DNA of 64,000 nucleotides from a virus. This document shows positions 61,049-64,000 of the stretch, piece after piece (positions within the stretch are counted from its first letter, which is position 1; each line of letters starts with the position of its first letter). A model generated the notes under the pieces. The model was not told the DNA's origin and did not search any database. It was given only the letters and a program-made list of their open reading frames with translations. Where the stretch lies: the IMG/VR virus record IMGVR_UViG_3300025874_000005, positions 100,119 to 164,118 of that record. One strand, given 5' to 3'. Both the position numbers and the translations under genes were made by a program.

Positions 61049-63976
61049 ATGGGTCAATCATTTACAGGAACCCCTTTTGATCAAGGTGTAAAAACTCAAA
61101 TAGAAACAAGACAAAAATCTTTAGGAAAATATACTAATATTCCTTCTAAAGATCTTCAATATTATAATACAAAAACCCCATTTTTAAGGCTAGCAAGTTC
61201 AGTTGATTTAGAATTTTATAACCCCCTAAAAGGAGTACCTAAACAGTTAAAAAATCTAGGATATCCTGTAGATACATGGGATGGGTATTACTTAGCAAAA
61301 AATATAATACTTCAAGGAGGAGTAATGTCAGCAGATTTTGATGAAGGGTCAAACCCAGGAAAATTAAAATTTGGTTTAAATGATGGTAATAGCGTTTTTA
61401 ATGGTGCTTATGGGTGGGGAGGTACATCAGAAAGAGGATATGTTCCTATGCCTGGTATTACAACAGCCGATGTAACATATTATAATAATGGAGCTTTAGC
61501 TAAGTGTAACATTAATATAAAATGCTTCAGTAAGGCTCAATTTCAATTAATTGATATACTCTATTTAAGACCAGGATATACTTTATTAATGGAATTTGGA
61601 CATTCTGTATGGTTAGATAATGAACAAAATCTAAAATCTATGGATAGTTTCTTAACAGAACCTATGTCTAAATTTCTTTCACCCGATGAAGGAACAAACC
61701 AATACGAAATTTATCAATCTATTAAAACGGCTAGAGAAACATATGATTATAACTATGAAGCTTTTTTTGGTCAGATAAGTAATTTTAATTGGCAGTTTAA
61801 TAGTGATGGTAGTTATGATTGTCAAGTCCAATTAACATCCTTAGGAGATGTTATTTCAGCCCTAAAATGTAATATTACAGACCCTTCTTTAATAGAAATT
61901 AAAACAGATACAAGGGGATGGTGGAAAAAATTATGGACATCAGATCCAGACCCCACACAACAACCCCCATTAGTAGCAAATGCAAATAAAACAATAGTAA
62001 ATAGAGAATTATATGGTATATACCAAGCTGCTCAAGTTTCAGATCCTCAATTACAACTTTTAGATTATGAACTTGTAGATTATAGAGGTATAGATGAAAG
62101 TGGAAAACCTGAAACCCAATCATCTTTAACATTTTCTAAAGGACTACTTACAATTCCCGGCACAACCGCAGATATAGAAGAAAACCAATCACCCCAAGTT
62201 TATATAAAATATGGAGCTTTTTTAGCTTATTTACAATCAAAAATTCTATTATATGATAATAGTACTGATACACCTTTAGTTGTTTTTGATATGGATTTTA
62301 AAAACCTCGATAAAGATGAAAATGTAATATTTAAAGTACCAGGACAATTTTCAGCAGATCCTAGAATATGTATAATTCCTTATTCAAATACTAACATAGG
62401 AGAAGGTGTAACTCTACCCCAAACAAAAATTAATGAAGTTGTTTCTGCAACAGCTTGGGAATATCAAACTTATTTAGGTAGAGTAGGTAACATTATGGTA
62501 AATGTTAATTTTTTAGCTACTTGTTTAGTAGATGCCTCTGATGAAAAAGGTAATATTAATGTTATTAATTATCTTAAAAGTATTAATAATGGATTAATAA
62601 CAGCATTGGGAGATATAAATGAATTTAAAATCAAATTATCCGATGATGGTTTAAAATTAATATTTAATGAAAATATCCCCCAAAGAAGAACACCAGATAC
62701 CCCAACAAGTGAATATACTAGATTTAATGTGTATGGTGTAAAACCTGGAGTTGAGGGAAGTTTTATTAGAAATGTAAGTTTAAATGCTTCAATTCCTTCA
62801 AATTTTGCTACTATGATATCTATTGGGGCCCAAAGTAATGGAAATCAATTATCTGAAAATGCAACTTCGTTTTCAAATTATAATATGGGGTTAGCAGATA
62901 GGATTATAAAAGTAAAAGAAAGCATTTACCCTAAAAAAACACCAACTAATGAAGATGAAGTAGATGAAGTAACAATAAAAACTAATTTTGATGATAATAT
63001 AAATGCAACTAATGAAGAAGGTGCAAGTTTATTTTTAAAAATTTATGGGGATGCAAGTTTAAAATTTTTAAATGATAACATAGGTTCTCTAGTAAGCCAC
63101 AATAAAACTCATGCTTCTTTATTAGTAGGAAAATTAACTAAAGATAACCAAATACAAGCTCCTTTCTTTTTACCATTTAACTTCCAACTTGAAATGGATG
63201 GACTTTCAGGTATGAAATTATATCAGAAATTTTTAATGACTGATGACATTTTACCACCCACATATACTAATGATGGGGTTGATTTACAAATTACGGGTAT
63301 AAATCATAAAATAGACACATCATCTTGGATTACAGAGGTAACAACTCAAAGTGTAGCAGCCGAAACTTTAGGAGCTCCCGCAAGACCAAAACAATTAGTA
63401 TCATCACAAACAACACAACAATCATCAGCCCAAGGCGATGCATTACCTTTATCAACAAATGAGGCACCAGCATCTGATGATCCAGAATCAGTTGAAAGGT
63501 TTAATGCTATGCAAGCCTCTTACAATTATGTATTTAGTAGAGATGGAGAAATAAGTGGGATGTGTGCTAGATATTCTTATAATTTAGCTTTAAATTACAT
63601 GAGATATTTACGAGATAACAACCCAGAAAAAAGACAATTAGCAGCAGGGGGTAATGCTAACAATAACCAAGAATATTATAATAATTTAACAGCCTTAGGA
63701 TATACTAAAACCCAATCTGTTGTTACTAAAACACAACTATTAAATGACTTAGCTACCCGTACTTGGGGTTATGGGGATGTTGTAGCATACTATTGTAATA
63801 ATGGTCCTACACAAGAATCCCATGTAAAATATGGTCACACGCAAGTTTATGTAGGGACTATTAACTCTGTTGGGTGGACAACATCAACAAGATCAAATTA
63901 TAATACAGATTTCCCATATAGATCTAGAGTAGGAGATAATTGGACATATTTAATATTTACAGCACCCGCAGAATAA
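61049..63976 (+). CDS. Baseplate hub protein with C-terminal CHAP-like hydrolase
   Basis: A 975-residue protein. Residues ~1-300 (SVDLEFYNPLKGVPKQLKNL, LAKCNINIKCFSKAQFQLID, ILYLRPGYTLLMEFGHSVW, SNFNWQFNSDGSYDCQVQLT) look like a gp27-type hub with tube-like beta domains; ~300-780 continues the structural part. A Ser/Gln/Thr linker (~785-815) leads to a C-terminal ~145-residue domain with C839 in GMCARYSYNLALNYM and H930 in YGHTQVYVGTINSVGW, the CHAP arrangement. This would replace the gp5 lysozyme and cut peptidoglycan (amidase or endopeptidase) during injection. Confidence 0.75.
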   Translation: MGQSFTGTPFDQGVKTQIETRQKSLGKYTNIPSKDLQYYNTKTPFLRLASSVDLEFYNPLKGVPKQLKNLGYPVDTWDGYYLAKNIILQGGVMSADFDEGSNPGKLKFGLNDGNSVFNGAYGWGGTSERGYVPMPGITTADVTYYNNGALAKCNINIKCFSKAQFQLIDILYLRPGYTLLMEFGHSVWLDNEQNLKSMDSFLTEPMSKFLSPDEGTNQYEIYQSIKTARETYDYNYEAFFGQISNFNWQFNSDGSYDCQVQLTSLGDVISALKCNITDPSLIEIKTDTRGWWKKLWTSDPDPTQQPPLVANANKTIVNRELYGIYQAAQVSDPQLQLLDYELVDYRGIDESGKPETQSSLTFSKGLLTIPGTTADIEENQSPQVYIKYGAFLAYLQSKILLYDNSTDTPLVVFDMDFKNLDKDENVIFKVPGQFSADPRICIIPYSNTNIGEGVTLPQTKINEVVSATAWEYQTYLGRVGNIMVNVNFLATCLVDASDEKGNINVINYLKSINNGLITALGDINEFKIKLSDDGLKLIFNENIPQRRTPDTPTSEYTRFNVYGVKPGVEGSFIRNVSLNASIPSNFATMISIGAQSNGNQLSENATSFSNYNMGLADRIIKVKESIYPKKTPTNEDEVDEVTIKTNFDDNINATNEEGASLFLKIYGDASLKFLNDNIGSLVSHNKTHASLLVGKLTKDNQIQAPFFLPFNFQLEMDGLSGMKLYQKFLMTDDILPPTYTNDGVDLQITGINHKIDTSSWITEVTTQSVAAETLGAPARPKQLVSSQTTQQSSAQGDALPLSTNEAPASDDPESVERFNAMQASYNYVFSRDGEISGMCARYSYNLALNYMRYLRDNNPEKRQLAAGGNANNNQEYYNNLTALGYTKTQSVVTKTQLLNDLATRTWGYGDVVAYYCNNGPTQESHVKYGHTQVYVGTINSVGWTTSTRSNYNTDFPYRSRVGDNWTYLIFTAPAE

Positions 63977-63978
63977 TT

Positions 63979-64000
63979 ATGTATATACCAAAAAGTAGAA
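63979..64000 (+). CDS. Start of a downstream gene (partial)
   Basis: ATG 63979, two bases after the hub stop, encodes MYIPKSR before the window ends. Probably another baseplate gene, from its position; nothing more can be said. Confidence 0.4.

Noticed and set aside
1-64000. tRNA genes, insertion sequences, attachment sites or integrase
   Set aside because: No cloverleaf-like gap, transposase or recombinase was seen. The gaps are all under 200 bases and hold only terminators, hairpins and promoter-like elements.

Overview
The window is one continuous, single-strand late (virion) region of a large AT-rich, T4-type contractile-tailed phage. All genes I accept lie on the + strand, packed with short gaps or 1-50 base overlaps. 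The large terminase, portal, prohead protease, scaffold, major capsid protein, neck proteins, sheath, tube, baseplate and tape-measure genes are recognisable. Small capsid-core proteins, PhoH and long Ser/Thr-rich fibres resemble marine T4-like phages. Most starts lack a Shine-Dalgarno sequence and follow an A-rich leader such as AATAAA. With a membrane protein of a type I associate with Bacteroidota phages (13992-14588), this makes a Bacteroidota host the best guess, but it is an inference.

Layout. 1-9811: small acidic or basic virion/core proteins, several with T4-style prohead-protease sites near the N terminus, plus a PD-(D/E)xK nuclease candidate, a cupin-like protein and a 22-residue cysteine peptide. 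9939-13617: accessory enzymes (FAD dehydrogenase, cupin, FkbM methyltransferase, P-loop kinase-like protein). 13640-24806: head module (core protein, membrane protein, TerL, portal, three core/assembly proteins, gp21 protease, gp22 scaffold, gp23 capsid). 24928-27292: amidinotransferase/deiminase-like protein, phosphatidylserine-decarboxylase-like protein and PhoH. 27360-33972: decorated structural protein, gp13/14/15-like neck and tail-completion proteins and a fibre protein. 33990-43013: a 3007-residue collagen-like Gly-Thr-Ser fibre. 43018-50949: a fibre-tip-like protein, three glycosyltransferase genes (a three-module fusion, a GT4 and a TibC/Aah-type O-heptosyltransferase), a second fibre protein and a coiled-coil protein. 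51002-64000: sheath, tube, gp26/gp51-like chaperone pair, tape measure and baseplate genes, ending in a hub protein with a CHAP-like hydrolase domain and the first codons of one more gene.

How it may work together. Five intrinsic terminators and about fourteen copies of an ATATTTATA element mark the transcription units. The most interesting hypothesis is that the glycosyltransferase cassette O-glycosylates the enormous Ser/Thr-rich, proline-free collagen-like fibre beside it: a phage-encoded virion glycosylation system. A second unusual feature is a possible lipid- or amine-modifying gene pair just after the capsid gene. All functional calls come from reading the sequence; no database search was run.
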